DNA of 10,569 nucleotides from Chloroflexota bacterium. Its GTDB lineage: Bacteria; Chloroflexota; Limnocylindria; Limnocylindrales; CSP1-4. The stretch lies in contig JAKAMV010000260.1 of NCBI GenBank assembly GCA_021812735.1, positions 1 through 10,569 on the forward strand, written 5' to 3'. Positions 6,013 to 10,569 of this stretch are shown here, one piece after another. The notes beneath the pieces were generated by a model. That model saw only the letters and a program-made list of their open reading frames with translations. It made no database searches and was not told where the DNA came from. Within the stretch, counting starts at the first letter, position 1. Every line of letters starts with the position of its first letter. Both the position numbers and the translations under genes were made by a program.

Positions 6013-7221
6013 ATGACCGCTCCGACCAGTCGACCGGCTCCGACGGGCTGGCCGATCCTCCTGCTCGTCGCGCGGCGCGAGGCCCTTGTCCGCCTGCGCT
6101 CGCGCGTCTTCATCGGCGGGACGGCCGTGATGGTCGCCATCGTCGTGGTCGGCATCCTCGGCTACTCGCTCCTCGGGGGTCACACCGCAAGCCTCGACGT
6201 GGGGTTCACCGCCGGATCCGCGGCGCTCGAGCAGGATTTCAGCGTCACCGCCGCGGCGATGGGCCAGCCCGTCACGGTCAGCACCGTGGCCGACGAGGCG
6301 GCCGGGCGGGCCCAGGTGTCCGCCGGCACCCTGGACGTCCTGGTGACCGGCGCCCCGACGTCGCCGACTGCCGTGGTCCAGAAGTCCGCGTCCTCCGTGG
6401 TGCAGGCCGCCCTCGAGCGGGCCGTGCTCGCCGCCCGCTTCACGGCGCTCGGCATCCCGCCCGGCGTCCTGGCCTCCGTGACCAGCGGGCTGCAGGTCCG
6501 GGTCGACGCCCTGCAGCCGACGACTGCCGGGATGACCGAGGATCGCGTGGTCGGGCTCGGCGTCGCGATCCTGCTGTTCATCACGCTCGGCCTGTACGGC
6601 AGCCAAGTGGCCCAGGGGGTCGTCGAGGAGAAGGCCACCCGGATCATGGAGATCCTGCTCGCCACGGTCCCGCCGAGCCGGCTGCTGGCGGGCAAGGTCA
6701 TCGGGATCGGGATCGTCGGCCTCCTGCAGCTCAGCATCGTCGCGGCGGCGGTGCTGATCTCGATCGCCGCGACGAACGTCGTGACCACGCCCGCCCTCGG
6801 GGTGGCCGCGGTCGCCGGGTACCTGGTCTGGTTCCTGCTCGGCTTCCTGCTCTACGCGACGGGCTACGGGACGATGGCCGCGCTTGTCTCGCGCCCGGAG
6901 GAGGTCCAGAGCGCCGTCGCCCCGGCCGCGGTGTTCCAGATCGGCTCCTACCTGCTCGCCTACCTGGCCCTTGCCAACCCCACGAGCCCCGTCGTGATGA
7001 TCGCGTCGGTGCTACCCCCGTTTGCGCCGATCCTGATGCCCGTGCGCATGTCCGGCGGCATGCCCGACTGGCAGGTCGGGCTCGCGCTCGCTCTCACCGT
7101 GCTGGCCATCGCGGGGCTCACCCGGCTGGCCGGGCGCGTCTACGCCAACTCGGCCATGCGCATCGGGACCCGCGTGCGGTTCAGGGATGCGCTCCGCGGG
7201 GGAGGCGGGCGGGGTGCGTAA
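6013..7221 (+). CDS. ABC-2 type transporter permease (NatB/YhaP type)
   Basis: The 402-residue membrane protein is the likely partner of the ATPase at 4089. It has one N-terminal membrane segment (about residues 34-54) after a cationic start, a large external domain of about 130 residues, then a block of five or so segments from about residue 175 onward. The motif VVEEKATRIMEILLATV just after the second segment is characteristic of NatB/YhaP-like ABC2_membrane_3 permeases. The length is typical for the family. AGGAG seven bases before ATG 6013 supports the start. The gene follows the frameshifted lipoprotein by 25 bases and sits some 960 bases after its ATPase, whereas these partners are usually adjacent. 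The substrate is unknown. Confidence 0.92.
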   Translation: MTAPTSRPAPTGWPILLLVARREALVRLRSRVFIGGTAVMVAIVVVGILGYSLLGGHTASLDVGFTAGSAALEQDFSVTAAAMGQPVTVSTVADEAAGRAQVSAGTLDVLVTGAPTSPTAVVQKSASSVVQAALERAVLAARFTALGIPPGVLASVTSGLQVRVDALQPTTAGMTEDRVVGLGVAILLFITLGLYGSQVAQGVVEEKATRIMEILLATVPPSRLLAGKVIGIGIVGLLQLSIVAAAVLISIAATNVVTTPALGVAAVAGYLVWFLLGFLLYATGYGTMAALVSRPEEVQSAVAPAAVFQIGSYLLAYLALANPTSPVVMIASVLPPFAPILMPVRMSGGMPDWQVGLALALTVLAIAGLTRLAGRVYANSAMRIGTRVRFRDALRGGGGRGA

Positions 7222-7228
7222 CACGTTC

Positions 7229-7244
7229 CGGCCCCATCGGGCCG
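7229..7244. other. Short GC hairpin after the permease stop
   Basis: CGGCCC (7229-7234) pairs with GGGCCG (7239-7244) around a CATC loop, starting seven bases after the permease TAA. No T run follows, so it is not a standard terminator. It might mark an mRNA processing point or adjust expression of the downstream pair; chance formation is also likely. Confidence 0.25.
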
Positions 7245-7263
7245 CCATGATTGGAGGAACCGG

Positions 7264-7437
7264 ATGCCGTCTCGCGTGAGGTCGAACCCGGTGGCGACCC
7301 TGCTGGCCGTGGTCTCGGCCGTCCTCATCCTGGTCAGCCGCCTCAACCGCACGTTGTGGTGGGGCGACTGGCTCTTCGTCGCCGGCATTGCCGTGCTCCT
7401 GGTCGCGGGCGCCCTGTTCCTCCTCCGAAGGCGGTGA
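7264..7437 (+). CDS. Small two-segment membrane protein B (paralogue of 5047-5205)
   Basis: The 57-residue protein starts at ATG 7264 behind an ideal GGAGGA five bases upstream. It has a cationic N-terminus, a first hydrophobic segment (about residues 10-25), the loop SRLNRTLWWGDW, and a second segment (37-54) ending in LLRRR. It matches protein A without gaps in the core, sharing R-x-N-R-x3-W-G-x-W and many flanking hydrophobic positions. It directly follows the permease gene, as protein A directly follows the ATPase gene. Its TGA overlaps the GTG of the PHP gene (GTGA), which indicates translational coupling. No function is known to me. A role in assembling or tuning the exporter is an inference. 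Confidence 0.78.
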   Translation: MPSRVRSNPVATLLAVVSAVLILVSRLNRTLWWGDWLFVAGIAVLLVAGALFLLRRR

Positions 7438-8150
7438 TCGGGTCGGTCAGCCTGCCGCCCCTGGAAGCTCGTCTGCCAGTCTCCTACGCGGACCTCCACG
7501 TGCATCCCAGCGGCGACGCGGTCTCGCGCCGCCATCGGCCCTCGACGCCCTCGTGCGTCTACGCCGCGCTGCTGGCCAGTGGCCTGCGGGTGGCGGTGCT
7601 CGCCGACCACGACCGGGTCGACGTGGCCCTCGAGCTGGCGGCCAGGTCGAGGGCTGGAGGCGCGTCGATCGAGCTGCTCGTGGGCGAGGAGATCACCACT
7701 CGCGAGGGGCACCTGGTGGGGATCGGGCTCTCCTCGCTCGTGCCTCCGGACCTGTCACTCGGCGAGACGGTGGCCGCGGTGCACGAGCAGGGTGGGCTCG
7801 CGGTCGTTGCGCACCCGCTCCTTCCGCCCATCCGGGCCGCGTCGGCCGCCCGGCTCCTCGCTCTCGCGCGGGGCGACGAGCGGAGCCGCCCGGACGCGCT
7901 GGAGGTCATGAACGCGGTGGGGGCCTGGGTGCCGGGCTGGCGGGGGCGGGTGGAGCGGCTCGCCCGGGCGGGCGGCTACGCGCTGGTCGGCGGGTCCGAC
8001 GCGCACCGGGCGCAGGCGGTCGGCCGCGCCAGGACCGGCTTCCGGGGCGACGACGGGGCGGCGCTCATGCGGGCGATCCAGGCGCGCGAGACGTGGGCCG
8101 AGGGGCACCGCTCGGCGCTCCGCGACGTCCTGCGGCTGCCGTCGAGCTAG
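7434..8150 (+). CDS. PHP-domain metal-dependent phosphoesterase
   Basis: The 238-residue protein is a stand-alone PHP domain, a TIM-barrel-like fold that hydrolyses phosphoester bonds with a cluster of two or three metal ions. Metal-binding motifs are in place: DLHVHPSGD (His22, His24), ADHD (Asp58, His59), GEEITTREGH (Glu85/86, His93), AHP (His127), and GSDAH (Asp189, His191). Relatives include YciV/RNase AM-like exonucleases and histidinol-phosphate phosphatases; short PHP proteins like this are often of unknown substrate. The start is taken as GTG 7434, which overlaps the preceding stop by four bases. Longer starts upstream would translate the small membrane gene out of frame. It closes the operon; 95 bases separate it from the next gene. 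Confidence 0.88.
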   Translation: MIGSVSLPPLEARLPVSYADLHVHPSGDAVSRRHRPSTPSCVYAALLASGLRVAVLADHDRVDVALELAARSRAGGASIELLVGEEITTREGHLVGIGLSSLVPPDLSLGETVAAVHEQGGLAVVAHPLLPPIRAASAARLLALARGDERSRPDALEVMNAVGAWVPGWRGRVERLARAGGYALVGGSDAHRAQAVGRARTGFRGDDGAALMRAIQARETWAEGHRSALRDVLRLPSS

Positions 8151-8245
8151 TCGGTCAGGTTCCGAGAAGCCGGCCTTCGGACCGCCTCGTAGGATGGAGC
8201 GGCGCGCCCCGCCGGATTCCGCAGCGGCCAACCCCGGAGACGACC

Positions 8246-10569
<2,324 letters not shown>

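Noticed and set aside
5659..6606. A 315-codon minus-strand frame across the lipoprotein and permease genes
   Set aside because: It is low-complexity and motif-free, and is contradicted by the permease frame with its VEEKATRIMEILL motif.
7251..7433. Extension of the PHP gene upstream to 7251
   Set aside because: The extra residues are Gly/Arg/Pro-rich, non-homologous-looking and out of frame with the better-supported small membrane protein; GTG 7434 gives a neat four-base overlap.

Overview
The window is very GC-rich, with strong G/C preference at third codon positions and long accidental open frames opposite real genes. The gene content includes a deazaflavin (F420)-type oxidoreductase, a giant MalT-like LuxR regulator, a short UvrA2-type protein and an Arc-like ribbon-helix-helix protein of the kind found next to SPFH genes. 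This suits a soil-type Actinomycetota or high-GC Chloroflexota genome; the sequence alone does not decide between them. The first nine bases match the 3' end of a standard Illumina adapter, so base 1 is probably a contig end.

Left arm (38-3543, minus strand): a 910-residue MalT-like LuxR regulator, then a 76-residue protein of unknown function, then a DUF385/Ddn-like deazaflavin-dependent oxidoreductase. The last two genes overlap by 14 bases. A 118-base gap with a GC hairpin separates them from the regulator gene.

Divergent gap and small genes (3544-4092): a roughly 100-base intergenic region carries the perfect palindrome TGATATCA. Next come what looks like a scar of a deleted SPFH/band-7 gene, a 96-residue ribbon-helix-helix protein, and an eight-codon mini-ORF that overlaps both neighbours by ATGA.

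Central operon (4089-8150, plus strand): ABC-2 exporter ATPase (NatA/YhaQ type), small two-segment membrane protein A, a lipoprotein-like gene with two compensating frameshifts, ABC-2 permease (NatB/YhaP type), small two-segment membrane protein B, and a PHP-domain metallophosphoesterase. Most junctions overlap or are only a few tens of bases. The two small membrane proteins are similar to each other along their whole length, and each directly follows one half of the transporter. This is the least ordinary feature of the window: they may be accessory subunits of the exporter, with the lipoprotein as an extracytoplasmic partner.

Right arm (8246-end, plus strand): a UvrA2/DrrC-type protein with two ATPase modules, cut by the window edge.

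No stretch longer than about 300 bases lacks a gene. I saw no tRNA, rRNA, CRISPR array, insertion sequence or convincing Rho-independent terminator.
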